NCBI RefSeq assembly: GCF_011927945.1
Contig: NZ_JAATJM010000001.1
Coordinates: 753,501 to 817,500, forward strand
DNA from: Brevundimonas alba
Lineage (GTDB): Bacteria > Pseudomonadota > Alphaproteobacteria > Caulobacterales > Caulobacteraceae
Direction of reading: 5' to 3'
DNA: 64,000 bases
This document shows, piece by piece, positions 9,147-18,364 of the stretch; the first letter of the stretch is position 1; the number at the start of each line of letters is the position of its first letter. A program made the translations under genes and the position numbers. The notes beneath the pieces are model-generated. The model made no database searches. It was not told the DNA's origin and saw only the letters and a program-made list of their open reading frames with translations.

Positions 9147-10232
9147 TCAGGTGAGCGTCGCCATGTCGATGACATAGCGGTAGCGCGCCTCGCCGTTTTC
9201 GACGCGGGTGAAGGCGTCGTTGATGTCCTTGATGTCGATGACCTCGACGTCTGGCGCGATGCCGTTGGAGGCGCAGAAGTCGAGCACGTCCTGCGTCTCG
9301 GCGATGCTGCCGATCAGGGAGCCGGCGACGCTCTGGCGATGGAACGCGAGCTTGGAGTTGTCGACGCCGTCGATCACGTCGAGATTGCCGACCACCACCA
9401 GGCTGGCGTCACGCTTCAGCAGGTCCAGCAGCGTCCCGACCTCATGCTTGTCCGGCACGGTCGATAGGATCAGATCGAACGAGCCCGCCAGCGGCGTCAG
9501 GCTGGTCTTGTCGGTCTCAACGAAGGCGGCGTGGGCGCCCATCCGCTTCGCCTCCTCGATCTTCTCGGGCGTCGAGGTCAGCACCGTCACCTCCGCGCCG
9601 ATGGCGGCCGCCAGCTTCAGCGCCATATGGCCGAGGCCGCCGAAGCCGACGATGGCGACGCTGTCGCCCTTGCCGACGCCCCAGTGGTTCAGCGGCGACC
9701 AGGTCGTCACCCCGGCGCACAGGATCGGCGCGGCCGCCTTCGGGTCCAGTCCGTCGGGGATGGCGAGCACGAAATCCTCAGGCACGACGACGATGTTGGA
9801 ATAGCCGCCGAAGGTGTTGTCGCGGCCGTACATGTTCTCGCCGTTGTCGGCCTCGGTCGCGGGGACCATGGGCCCGTTGTAGGTCGCCAGCCAGCCGTTC
9901 GGCCCCTCGCAATAGTTCTCCTCGCCGGACTCGCAGGGCTCGCACTGGCGGCAGCTGTCGATCATGCAGCCGACGCCGACGAGGTCGCCTTCCTTGAAGC
10001 GGGTGACCTCCCCGCCGGTCCGGCTCACGCGGCCGACGATCTCGTGACCCGGCACACAGGGATAGACGGTGTTCTTCCACTCGTTCTTCACCTGGTGGAT
10101 GTCCGAGTGGCAGACGCCGGTGAACAGCACGTCGATGACGACCTCGTTCGGCTTCGGATCGTCGCGCTCGAACTCCATCCGCTCCAGTTTCGAGGTGGCG
10201 GCTTGGGCGCCGTAGCCGACGGTCTTGATCAT
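9147..10232 (-). CDS. zinc-dependent NAD(P) alcohol dehydrogenase (YahK/CAD-like)
   Basis: A 361-residue medium-chain dehydrogenase/reductase. The catalytic zinc ligands lie in GVCHSDIHQ and PGHEIVGRV, the structural zinc cluster in CRQCEPCESGEENYC (four cysteines), and the dinucleotide fold in GFGGLGHMALKLA. This pattern and the segment YGGYSN/FGGYSN match the cinnamyl-alcohol dehydrogenase-like bacterial reductases that turn aldehydes into alcohols with NADPH. It starts with ATG at 10232 behind GGAGACATCC and is divergent from polA across 98 bases. Specific substrate is unknown. Confidence 0.92.
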   Translation of the reverse strand: MIKTVGYGAQAATSKLERMEFERDDPKPNEVVIDVLFTGVCHSDIHQVKNEWKNTVYPCVPGHEIVGRVSRTGGEVTRFKEGDLVGVGCMIDSCRQCEPCESGEENYCEGPNGWLATYNGPMVPATEADNGENMYGRDNTFGGYSNIVVVPEDFVLAIPDGLDPKAAAPILCAGVTTWSPLNHWGVGKGDSVAIVGFGGLGHMALKLAAAIGAEVTVLTSTPEKIEEAKRMGAHAAFVETDKTSLTPLAGSFDLILSTVPDKHEVGTLLDLLKRDASLVVVGNLDVIDGVDNSKLAFHRQSVAGSLIGSIAETQDVLDFCASNGIAPDVEVIDIKDINDAFTRVENGEARYRYVIDMATLT

Positions 10233-10330
10233 GGATGTCTCCGGAATGTCGGGACCGAACCCGCGCGACCGGCGTCTTGTTCCGGCGACGGGGTCGTGAC
10301 GCCGCCGCGCCCCCGCCCTATGTTCCGCCC

Positions 10331-13252
10331 ATGACCGACACCGCTGCGCCCGAGACCCCCGACCGCCCCCAAGAACGCGAGTTGACCCAGGACGGCCCTG
10401 CGCTGCGGCTGTGGATGATCGACGCCTCGGCCTACATCTTCCGCGCCTACCACGCCCTGCCGCCCCTGACCCGCAAGTCGGACGGCCTGCCGGTCGGCGC
10501 GGTGCAGGGTTACTGCAACATGCTGTGGAAGCTGATCCGCGACATGAAGGGCGCCGACGGCCCGACCCATCTGGTGGCCATCTTCGACCATTCGGAGAAG
10601 ACCTTCCGCAACGAGATGTACGACCAGTACAAGGCCAACCGCTCGGCCCCGCCCGAGGACCTGATCCCGCAGTTCCCGCTGGTCCGGCAGGCCACCGCCG
10701 CCTTCGGCGTCCACTGCCTCGAACTGCCCGGCTACGAGGCCGACGACCTGATCGCCACCTACGCCTGCCGCGCCCGCGACGCCGGCGGCGAGGCCGTCAT
10801 CGTCTCCTCCGACAAGGACCTGATGCAGCTGATCGGCGGCGGCGTCGTCATGTGGGATCCGATGAAGGACCGCGTGCTCGCCGAGGACGCGGTGATGGAG
10901 AAGTTCGGCGTCACCCCCGACAAGATGATCGACCTGCAGGCCCTGATCGGCGACAGCGTCGACAACGTCCCCGGCGCCCCCGGCATCGGTCCCAAGACCG
11001 CGGCCCAGCTGCTCGACGAATACGGCGACCTCGACACCCTGCTGGAGCGGGCCGGGGAGATCAAACAGCCCAAGCGCCGCGAGACCCTGATCAATTTCCG
11101 CGAGCAGATCCTGCTCAGCCGCGAGCTGGTCAAGCTGACCTGCGACGCCCCCGCCAGCGATCCCATCGACGACTTCGCCGTTCGCGATCCGGACCCGGAG
11201 ACCCTCGCGGCCTTCCTCGACGAGATGGAGTTCCGCGGCCTGCGGGCCCGGGTCGGCGACGGCAAGGCCCCCGCCCGCGACGGCACCGCCTTCGTCGCCC
11301 GGCCGAAACCCCTGACCGCCCCCGTCGTCACCCCCCGCTACGCCCCGGCCCAGCCGACGGCCGCGGTCGAGGGCCAGACCTTCGACCTCGAGGCCTACCG
11401 CTGCATCCAGACGCTGGAGGAACTCAACGCCTTCCTCGCCCGGGCGACCGAGGCGGGCGTCGTCGGCTTCGACACCGAGACGGACGCCCTCAGCGCCACC
11501 CACGCCGGCCTGTGCGGCGTCTCCCTCGCGATCGGGCCTAACGACGCTGCCTACATCCCCCTCACGCACGAGCACCCGCCGGTCGCCGGCGCCGGCGGCC
11601 TCGACTTCGGCGGCGAGACCGACCAGCGGGAGGCCCTGACGCAGATCGACAAGCCCACGGCCCTCGCGCGGCTCAAGTCGCTGCTGGAGAACCCCGCCGT
11701 CCTCAAGGTCACCCAGAACGGCAAATACGACCTCGCCGTCATGGCCCAGCGCGGCATCCGCGTCGCCCCGATCGATGACACCATGCTGATCTCCTACGTG
11801 CTGGAGGGCGGCCTCCACGGCCACGGCATGGACGAGCTGGCCCGGCTGCACCTCGGCCACGACCCCATTCCGTTCAAACAGGTGGCGGGCACGGGCAAGG
11901 CCCAGAAGAGCTTCAAACACGTCGAGCTGAAACCGGCCACCTGCTACGCCGCCGAGGACGCCGACGTCACCCTGCGGCTCTGGCGCATCCTGAAGCCCCG
12001 CCTCGCCGCCGCCCGCCTGACCACCGTCTACGAGACGCTGGAGCGCCCCCTGCCCGCCGTCCTGGCCGACATGGAGCGGGCCGGCATCCGCGTCGACCCG
12101 GCCCGGCTGAAATCCCTGTCCAGCGAGTTCGGCATGCGCATGGCCGAGCTGGAGACCCGCGCCCACGAACTGGCCGGCCGCCCGTTCAACGTCGGCTCGC
12201 CCCGCCAGATCGGCGACATCCTGTTCGGGGAGCTGAACATGACCGGCGGCAAGAAGACCGCCTCGGGCCAGTGGGAGACCGGCGCCGCCACCCTCGAAAC
12301 CCTCGCCCTCACCCACGAACTGCCGCGCGTCCTGCTGGACTGGCGCCAGCTCAGCAAGCTCAAGGGCACCTATACCGACGCCCTGATCGAGGCCGCCGAC
12401 CCTAACACCGACCGCGTCCACACCTCCTACCAGCTGGCCGCCGCCACCACCGGCCGCCTCGCCTCCTCCGACCCCAACCTTCAGAACATCCCGATCCGCA
12501 CCGAGACCGGCCGCCAGATCCGCCAGGCCTTCATTGCCTCGCCCGGCCATGTCCTGATCAGCGCCGACTACAGCCAGATCGAGCTGCGCCTGCTGGCCCA
12601 CATCGGCGACATCCCCGAGCTCAAGCGCGCCTTCGCCGCCGGCATCGACATCCACACCGCCACGGCCAGCGAGATGTTCGGCGTCCCTGTCGACCAGATG
12701 GACCCCGAGACCCGCCGCCGCGCCAAGGCGATCAATTTCGGCATCGTCTATGGCATCAGCGCCTTCGGCCTGGCCGCCCAGCTGAACATCGACCAGGGCG
12801 AGGCCGGCGCCTACATCAAGACCTATTTCGAGCGCTTCCCGGGAATTCGCAGCTACATGGACAAGACGAAGACGGAGGTGCGCGAGCAGGGCTTCGTCGA
12901 GACCTGTTTCGGCCGCCGCATCCACATCCCGGCCATCCATTCCAAGTCGGGCGCCGAGCGTCAGTTCGGCGAACGCGCCGCCATCAACGCCCCCATCCAG
13001 GGCGCCGCCGCCGACATCATCCGCCGCGCCATGGTGCGCATGCCCGGCGCGCTGGAGGCGGCGGGGCTGTCCACGACCATGCTGCTGCAGGTCCACGACG
13101 AACTGGTCTTCGAGGCCCCGGAAGCCGAGGCCGACCGCGCCATCGCCGTGATCAAGCGGGTGATGGAGGGAGCGGCGGAACCGGCGGTGGCGCTGTCAGT
13201 GCCGCTGGTGGTCGAGGCGCGGGCGGCGGGGAACTGGGACGAGGCGCACTAG
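10331..13252 (+). CDS. polA: DNA polymerase I
   Basis: A 973-residue polymerase with all three activities. Residues about 20-310 form the 5'-3' exonuclease (ASAYIFRAYHAL, YEADDLIATYA, GDSVDNVPG). The 3'-5' proofreading domain is intact: DTETD at 381-385, NGKYDLAVM, and YAAEDADVT. The polymerase domain has RLASSDPNLQNIP, DYSQIELRLLAHI with Asp746, RRRAKAINFGIVYG, and QVHDELVFE with His922-Asp923-Glu924. It fills gaps after RNA primer removal and DNA repair. ATG at 10331 is preferred over an upstream in-frame start because the upstream residues do not resemble family members. The restriction-modification island begins within about 100 bases of its stop. Confidence 0.97.
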   Translation: MTDTAAPETPDRPQERELTQDGPALRLWMIDASAYIFRAYHALPPLTRKSDGLPVGAVQGYCNMLWKLIRDMKGADGPTHLVAIFDHSEKTFRNEMYDQYKANRSAPPEDLIPQFPLVRQATAAFGVHCLELPGYEADDLIATYACRARDAGGEAVIVSSDKDLMQLIGGGVVMWDPMKDRVLAEDAVMEKFGVTPDKMIDLQALIGDSVDNVPGAPGIGPKTAAQLLDEYGDLDTLLERAGEIKQPKRRETLINFREQILLSRELVKLTCDAPASDPIDDFAVRDPDPETLAAFLDEMEFRGLRARVGDGKAPARDGTAFVARPKPLTAPVVTPRYAPAQPTAAVEGQTFDLEAYRCIQTLEELNAFLARATEAGVVGFDTETDALSATHAGLCGVSLAIGPNDAAYIPLTHEHPPVAGAGGLDFGGETDQREALTQIDKPTALARLKSLLENPAVLKVTQNGKYDLAVMAQRGIRVAPIDDTMLISYVLEGGLHGHGMDELARLHLGHDPIPFKQVAGTGKAQKSFKHVELKPATCYAAEDADVTLRLWRILKPRLAAARLTTVYETLERPLPAVLADMERAGIRVDPARLKSLSSEFGMRMAELETRAHELAGRPFNVGSPRQIGDILFGELNMTGGKKTASGQWETGAATLETLALTHELPRVLLDWRQLSKLKGTYTDALIEAADPNTDRVHTSYQLAAATTGRLASSDPNLQNIPIRTETGRQIRQAFIASPGHVLISADYSQIELRLLAHIGDIPELKRAFAAGIDIHTATASEMFGVPVDQMDPETRRRAKAINFGIVYGISAFGLAAQLNIDQGEAGAYIKTYFERFPGIRSYMDKTKTEVREQGFVETCFGRRIHIPAIHSKSGAERQFGERAAINAPIQGAAADIIRRAMVRMPGALEAAGLSTTMLLQVHDELVFEAPEAEADRAIAVIKRVMEGAAEPAVALSVPLVVEARAAGNWDEAH

Positions 13253-13348
13253 ACCTCTATCGCTCAGCGATGGGGACTCTTTGCAGTCTAAAGTTGTTGT
13301 TGACCGCAGACCTCGCTCCAACGAGCATTGGAATGTCGGGGAAACGCT

Positions 13349-14527
13349 ATGCCAAGAGTCCAACTACTCACGCCGTTCGATCACGCCGTAGGCGCTCGTC
13401 GCTTGCTGGATGACCTGAGGGCAGACCTACAAGGGCAGCAGTTCGATGAGCTCAAGCTGGTGGTTGCCTACGCGAAAGCTGGACCGCTTATCAGACTGAA
13501 GCGCGACCTCACTGCATTCCGGGCTGCCGGAAAGAGCTTGTCTGTCATAGTCGGTGTGGACCAAAACGGAACCAGTCGCGAGGCGATGGAGCTAATTCTT
13601 GAGCTATTTCCAGAGGCCTATACGACCCGAGAAGCAGGAATTACTTTTCATCCCAAGTTCTACGTCTTCCGTGGACCCGCCTTGGCACGTGTCTACATCG
13701 GATCGAACAATCTGACGGTCGGCGGTACAGAAACCAACTTCGAAGCCTCCGTCGCGATCGACTACGAACTTCCCGGTGAACATGTAGACGCAGCTGAGTT
13801 CTCCACTGCGTGGAACCAGCTGCTTCCGGCGAATTGTCCAGCTACTGAGACCCTCACCCGCGCTTCCCTTGATGCGTTGGTGGCGCAGAACGTCGTGCTG
13901 GCAGAGGCGGCTATGCGGAAGCGGGGCGGTTTCTCGGGAGGAGCTGTCGGCTCGCCGAGCGCCAAATCGGGCTTACTACTAAGGCCTCCATCCCCGCTTC
14001 CAACCGGAGTCATGGTCAACCTCCCTGCGGGTCTCGCAGCAGGCGCGGCAGCACCCGCACGTCCCAATCCCCTTCCTACCGGCGGTCATGTTCTCCACAT
14101 TCGCCCGCACAAGAACGGCGAGATTCACCTCAGCACGACAGCAGCGAGGCAACGTCCAGCATTCTTTGGTTTGCCTTTCACGGGCTTGGCTCAACCCAAA
14201 AAGGCGGGAAATCCTGCGTATCCGTTCCGTTACCCACGCCCACTAGTAGACTTCAGGGTGGTCGGTGCCGGAGGCGCAGAGCTTTACCGAGAACTGAACC
14301 ATCCACTTTATATGATCAACTATGGGGAGAACGCTGAGCTCCGGATCACCAGTAGCGGCGTGGCCCGGGCTTCTCCGGCGATGTCTATCATGGTGATGAA
14401 GCCGAGCACCCGAGCACGTGTGGAGTACGACATTACGGTCCACACGCCAGCGAGTCCGGAGTATGCAGCTTGGGAGGCGCTCGCCGTCCAACGAATGCCA
14501 GGTGGACGACGGTTCGGCTGGATCTAG
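13349..14527 (+). CDS. HKD/PLD-fold nuclease, probable restriction endonuclease
   Basis: A 392-residue protein. The N-terminal half (about 5-180) is a phospholipase D-type nuclease: a single catalytic motif HPKFYVF (His101, Lys103) followed by YIGSNNLTVGG (Asn121). One HKD copy, implying a dimer with a joint active site, is the arrangement of the BfiI and NgoFVII restriction enzymes, which need no metal. The C-terminal half (about 235-392) would be the DNA-recognition domain; GEIHLSTTAARQRPAFFGLP is B3-like by pattern, with low certainty. ATG at 13349 follows CGGGGAAA. The gene converges on a dual methyltransferase and its TAG stop shares one CTAG with the methyltransferase stop. Codon use is more AT-tolerant than in neighbours, suggesting transfer. 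A phospholipase is unlikely because there is no second HKD motif or signal peptide. Confidence 0.8.
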   Translation: MPRVQLLTPFDHAVGARRLLDDLRADLQGQQFDELKLVVAYAKAGPLIRLKRDLTAFRAAGKSLSVIVGVDQNGTSREAMELILELFPEAYTTREAGITFHPKFYVFRGPALARVYIGSNNLTVGGTETNFEASVAIDYELPGEHVDAAEFSTAWNQLLPANCPATETLTRASLDALVAQNVVLAEAAMRKRGGFSGGAVGSPSAKSGLLLRPPSPLPTGVMVNLPAGLAAGAAAPARPNPLPTGGHVLHIRPHKNGEIHLSTTAARQRPAFFGLPFTGLAQPKKAGNPAYPFRYPRPLVDFRVVGAGGAELYRELNHPLYMINYGENAELRITSSGVARASPAMSIMVMKPSTRARVEYDITVHTPASPEYAAWEALAVQRMPGGRRFGWI

Positions 14528-17421
14528 GGTCGCTCGAATATGAGAACTTGGTTTTTCGTGATCGAGTTCTTCATGTGCATCATACGTTCGGTGGTGACGT
14601 CGATGTCGATCGGATCATGAATGACGAATCCGAGGCTGTCAGCGATCTCAGAAATGTGGCGACAAGTCTCAATCGCGAACCAATCGTCGCCCAACTTCGT
14701 CTTGCTGTCTCCGACGACGTAGTAAGCCTTACCTCCCGCCTTCAAGAGGCGAGAAATTTGCCGAAGCGTTAGCTTGATGTCGACGAAGTAGCGCCAAAGC
14801 AGAGCGGGCATGTTGTCGCGTCTGAACCCTACACCTGCTGCTTTGTTTTCCTTCATTATGTGCCGGAGGGTATCCACGACCGGTGCAGGTAGAGAATCGC
14901 TGGCGCTTGTAGAGCCGAGTTCAATCTCTAGCGCATTTTTTACGCTTCGCCGGATCTCTCGCGACCCCGTAAGTGCTTCCTCGAGCACAGAGCGCTCGCT
15001 GGAGGGGACGCCGAGGATGGCGAGAATAGAGAGGCGGTCGGTATCGATGTAAGGCAGGGCGGTGGCATACGGGGGGCTCGTCACTACGCAATCGACCTCT
15101 CCATCGACGAGCCCCATATCATCGAGGAATGCCCGTCCACGGGAGTCGCCTTCCTGAATGACGGGAGCGAACTGCTGACCGGGGCATCTCGCAGCCGCTC
15201 GCCAGTATTTCTGCAGTCTGCGGCTTTGTTTGCTCAGGCGGGCTGCGAACAACTCCACCACTGGCGCGTCCTCCAACGGCTCCTTCCGCCGTCGAATACG
15301 GAGATCGCTAGGCTCTTGTTGAGAGACGTCGCGGATCACGCTGCTCGCGATGACCTCGAAAAAATCCACGAGGCGCGGCTCTCCAAACAGTCTGATCTGG
15401 CCCAGCAGCCAGTTGAGCTTGTCGAGAACTTTCGGCGGGAACCAACTCTCCAGTTCCGCGAGACTGCCCGCGGGGAACTCATCCCGACTGTGCTGATATT
15501 GAGTTTGGCGATCCACAGCGGCCAGCACCGAGGCAATGGCGCCTTCGACGAGGGAACGGTCCACTTGCAGGATGCCGGTCTTGGCTCTGGCGATCTTGGC
15601 CGCCAGCGGGTTCATATCCACGCCGTAGGCGCGATGACCGTTCAGGAAGCCTTCAAGGGGAACGGTGCCGCTTCCACAATATGGATCGAGCACGACGGAC
15701 CCCAGGTCGACGCCTGACGCATTCAGTAGGCTCTTCGCAAGCTGAGGATAGAATTTGCCCTTGTACGGATGGATTCCATGGGTCGCATACTTGGGGTCTT
15801 TACGCTTGGTGGGGTCGCTGTCGCCGTTCTCTAGGATGTTCTGCCAAGTGCCCTGGAAATCCTCGTCTAAGATCGAATAACTTTTGGAGAAGGAGGCTCG
15901 ACGTGCATTCCACAGGGCTGGTTGGCGCGCACTTGCGGCGATCGGTTTACCAACATCCAACGCTTTGACATCGAAACCAAGTCCACGGAGTTCTTCAGCG
16001 CGCAAACGCTCCTCGTACTCCCACATCCGGTAGGCCGGCGGCGCGAAAGTCACGCTCACGTGATCGTTTGGCTTCTGCAGAACCAGAAGCTGTTCGAGCC
16101 GAGCACGGCGTGCCGCCTGCGTGAATGACCGTTTCGTGTTGTGGATCGGTCGGTCAATGATGTCGGTGACTTCAAAGCCGACCTTTATCGCCGCGACGGC
16201 CAACGCTTCGGACGTTGAGAACTCTTCCCCCTTGAACACAGCGTCACCTACAACAAAGACCGCATACCGACCTGGTTGTAGAGCCCGGTAAGCTCCTTCG
16301 AGGACCCGGGTCATGTCCTCGCGATACTCGTCGAAGTCGGTTCCGTTCCTCTGGTGTTTAAGATGGGAACCGATTTCCAGGCCGCCGAACAATCGCGGGT
16401 CGTGGCCCAGCCAGAACAGGCGAAACCGATGATAGAGGTGGTAGTCGGTTGCATTCGGGTACGGCGGAGACGTCACGATCAAGTCCACCGAGGAAGGAGG
16501 GACAGCCTTCCCGATATCGGTTCTCGCGTCACCTTCGACAAAATTCGCCACAGGACCAGCAAGGGTTGGCGCCGCCGCCTCCAAGCGCTTGAGAACGGTG
16601 CGAAGCGATTCCAGATAAGCTCGGAGAACAAAGGTGGTCGGGAGCTCCTTTTCTTTAGACACATAGCGAGTCTCCGAGTCTTGGTTGGAAACCCGGGTAA
16701 CAATTCGGGAGAAGGCCAGAAGAGCAACATCCTCCGAGCTCTCGCTTGTGGTCTGCCCGATAAGATGGCGAAGCAGCGCCAACTCCCCGATTGCGGCGCT
16801 GCAGAACCATTTTTCGATATTTGGAATGGCAGGCACATGGCACGAATGCTTGGCGATCAAGCCTTCGGACCAGTTGGACCCCCTGCCTTCGCCATTGGCG
16901 CGATAGCTATCAACTGCATTCCGAAGTTCCTCCAAAGGAGCGAGATCGTGCTCGCCGATCGCGAGGGTTTTCACCCTGCCGACGAGCGCGGACAGCGGGT
17001 TTGCATCAAACGAGATCGCTCGTCGCCTAAGTCGCACGGCTTCGACCGCTGTAGTTCCGCTCCCGCCGAACGGATCCATCACGACGTCGCCAGGCAACGA
17101 AAGTGCGCTGATCAACTTGGCGGGAATCTGTGGCGGAAACTTCGCGGGATAGGGATGCAGATCGTGGGTGAGGTAGCGAGTGTCCTCATCTGTAAATGCC
17201 CAATCGATACTCCTCAGAGTTTTGATGACATCGCTGGTTGCCAGAAGGTCGCTGACACAGGTCGGGCTCCGGGGGCCGCCAGTACCGGAAGCCGCAGGCA
17301 CGAACTCGTCGATTTGGTGCTCAAGCCAAGAGGTGAAGCTCTCGCCCTGCAGGTCCAATTGTTCCGCCAGCGCGGCCTTCCTGACGTTGCTGGTCTCCAA
17401 GACAATCCGCTCTCGAGCCAT
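14524..17421 (-). CDS. fused dual-module DNA amino-methyltransferase
   Basis: A 965-residue protein with two complete SAM-dependent methyltransferase modules in tandem. Module 1: motif X region HPYPAKFPPQIP (from residue 89), motif I DPFGGSGTT (116-124), motif IV TSPPYPNATDYH with SPPY at 318-321. Module 2: HPYKGKFYPQ, motif I DPYCGSGTV (from Asp579), motif IV TSPPYATALPY with SPPY at 782-785. The X-I-(insert)-IV order and TSPPY are typical of exocyclic amino methyltransferases, often cytosine-N4 but also adenine-N6. Two modules with different inserts suggest that each modifies one strand of an asymmetric site. It is convergent with the HKD nuclease gene and almost certainly protects against it. 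Codon use differs from the chromosome. Confidence 0.88.
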   Translation of the reverse strand: MARERIVLETSNVRKAALAEQLDLQGESFTSWLEHQIDEFVPAASGTGGPRSPTCVSDLLATSDVIKTLRSIDWAFTDEDTRYLTHDLHPYPAKFPPQIPAKLISALSLPGDVVMDPFGGSGTTAVEAVRLRRRAISFDANPLSALVGRVKTLAIGEHDLAPLEELRNAVDSYRANGEGRGSNWSEGLIAKHSCHVPAIPNIEKWFCSAAIGELALLRHLIGQTTSESSEDVALLAFSRIVTRVSNQDSETRYVSKEKELPTTFVLRAYLESLRTVLKRLEAAAPTLAGPVANFVEGDARTDIGKAVPPSSVDLIVTSPPYPNATDYHLYHRFRLFWLGHDPRLFGGLEIGSHLKHQRNGTDFDEYREDMTRVLEGAYRALQPGRYAVFVVGDAVFKGEEFSTSEALAVAAIKVGFEVTDIIDRPIHNTKRSFTQAARRARLEQLLVLQKPNDHVSVTFAPPAYRMWEYEERLRAEELRGLGFDVKALDVGKPIAASARQPALWNARRASFSKSYSILDEDFQGTWQNILENGDSDPTKRKDPKYATHGIHPYKGKFYPQLAKSLLNASGVDLGSVVLDPYCGSGTVPLEGFLNGHRAYGVDMNPLAAKIARAKTGILQVDRSLVEGAIASVLAAVDRQTQYQHSRDEFPAGSLAELESWFPPKVLDKLNWLLGQIRLFGEPRLVDFFEVIASSVIRDVSQQEPSDLRIRRRKEPLEDAPVVELFAARLSKQSRRLQKYWRAAARCPGQQFAPVIQEGDSRGRAFLDDMGLVDGEVDCVVTSPPYATALPYIDTDRLSILAILGVPSSERSVLEEALTGSREIRRSVKNALEIELGSTSASDSLPAPVVDTLRHIMKENKAAGVGFRRDNMPALLWRYFVDIKLTLRQISRLLKAGGKAYYVVGDSKTKLGDDWFAIETCRHISEIADSLGFVIHDPIDIDVTTERMMHMKNSITKNQVLIFERP

Positions 17422-17449
17422 GAATCTGCACTTTCATACATTTTCGCAG

Positions 17450-17478
17450 ATCGTATCTTGAGCCGTTCCAGCCTCCAA
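17450..17478 (-). promoter_or_regulatory. candidate promoter of the dual methyltransferase gene
   Basis: On the minus strand TTGGAG (17478-17473) and TACGAT (17455-17450) are separated by 17 bases and would start transcription near 17443, leaving a leader of about 22 bases before the ATG at 17421. A second strong -35-like TTGACA lies at 17502-17497 but lacks a good partner. The region is distinctly AT-rich compared with its surroundings. No clear Shine-Dalgarno sequence precedes the methyltransferase ATG. Confidence 0.35.
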
Positions 17479-17498
17479 GGCCAAACAACCAGACATTG

Positions 17499-17771
17499 TC
17501 AAGATATTTTGACTCTACCCTGCCCGCACAGCCAGCCCACCCGCCTCAGCTCGATCGAGGCGGCTTGCTGAAGGATGGCGCCGGGGGAGAGGCGTTCGAT
17601 CTCGGCCAGGAGGGTGCGGATGCCGGCGCGGCCGTCGGCGCTGGCCAGGTCGAGGCCGCCGAGGGTCTCGAGCAGGCGGTCGGCCAGGAGACGGCTTTCG
17701 GGGAGGCGGTTGGCCCGGACGGGGACAGGGGGGACGGGGGCGGCGGGGTCTGGCTGCGGGGCCGGCTGCAT
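17499..17771 (-). CDS. hypothetical protein, probably truncated at the island edge
   Basis: A 90-residue open frame. Its ATG at 17771 is preceded by CAGGAGTTCACGCC, a good ribosome-binding site, and the N-terminal part is Pro/Ala-rich followed by a helical stretch (RLLADRLLETLGGLDLASAD) with normal high-GC codons. The last seven or so codons (GQGRVKIS) fall in AT-rich sequence belonging to the restriction-modification island, so the original C-terminus seems to have been lost by insertion and replaced by foreign codons. I do not recognise the family. It may be a remnant rather than a working gene. Confidence 0.5.
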   Translation of the reverse strand: MQPAPQPDPAAPVPPVPVRANRLPESRLLADRLLETLGGLDLASADGRAGIRTLLAEIERLSPGAILQQAASIELRRVGWLCGQGRVKIS

Positions 17772-17880
17772 GGCGTGAACTCCTGAACTGACGACCGACC
17801 CGGGGTTGAGTTAGACCCGCCGCGGGCGCGGGGGCAAGGGGGATGTTCGTGGTTTGTTCGGGGTGTCCACAACTCCGGTT

Positions 17881-18040
17881 CCTTCTCCCCTTGAGGGAGA
17901 AGGTGGCCCGCGCAGCGGGTCGGATGAGGGGTGAGACACCCATGCATGGCGGCGAGCCGCTGATCGTCGAGCAGCGAGACTGGAGGCTGCAGCCCCCTCA
18001 TCCGGGCCTCCGGCCCACCTTCTCCCTCGAGGGGAGAAGG
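17881..18040. repeat. MITE-like paired inverted repeat
   Basis: About 160 bases bounded by perfect 10-base terminal inverted repeats (CCTTCTCCCC at the left, GGGGAGAAGG at the right). Each end is a roughly 47-50 base unit in opposite orientation: a small hairpin (CCTTCTCCC...GGGAGAAGG) followed by GGTGG and ending in GGATGAGGGG. The two units match as reverse complements with a few differences, separated by about 62 unrelated bases. No coding capacity. The layout resembles paired palindromic elements mobilised in trans, and it parallels the unrelated-sequence element at 53863-54001. Confidence 0.65.
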
Positions 18041-18364
18041 ACGCAATTGCTGCGCTGCAAATCCGGGCTCTGTCTCCATACTTTGAACAGCCAACCCGCT
18101 GTTTCCGCTCGACAACCCTCTTTTCCCAGCGTCACGAACGCGCCGCAGGAGAGACCCGTCCCATAATGCGCCCGTCCCGTCGCAAGGGAGGCTCGCTCGG
18201 CCGGCGATCCGAAGCGGCGGCGGGAGCGGAGGGAGCGGGGACAGGGGCGAGGGGGATACTCGTCCGGTCCGGGGAGGGCTGCGCATGAGCCCCCCGCCCG
18301 CCGGAGGCGCTGCGGTAAGGCGTGAACAGCGCCACCCGACGCAAGCTTCCGGAAAACCCTGCGC

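Noticed and set aside
13349..14527. Phospholipase D or cardiolipin synthase
   Set aside because: There is a single HKD motif, no membrane segment or signal peptide, and the gene converges on a DNA methyltransferase.
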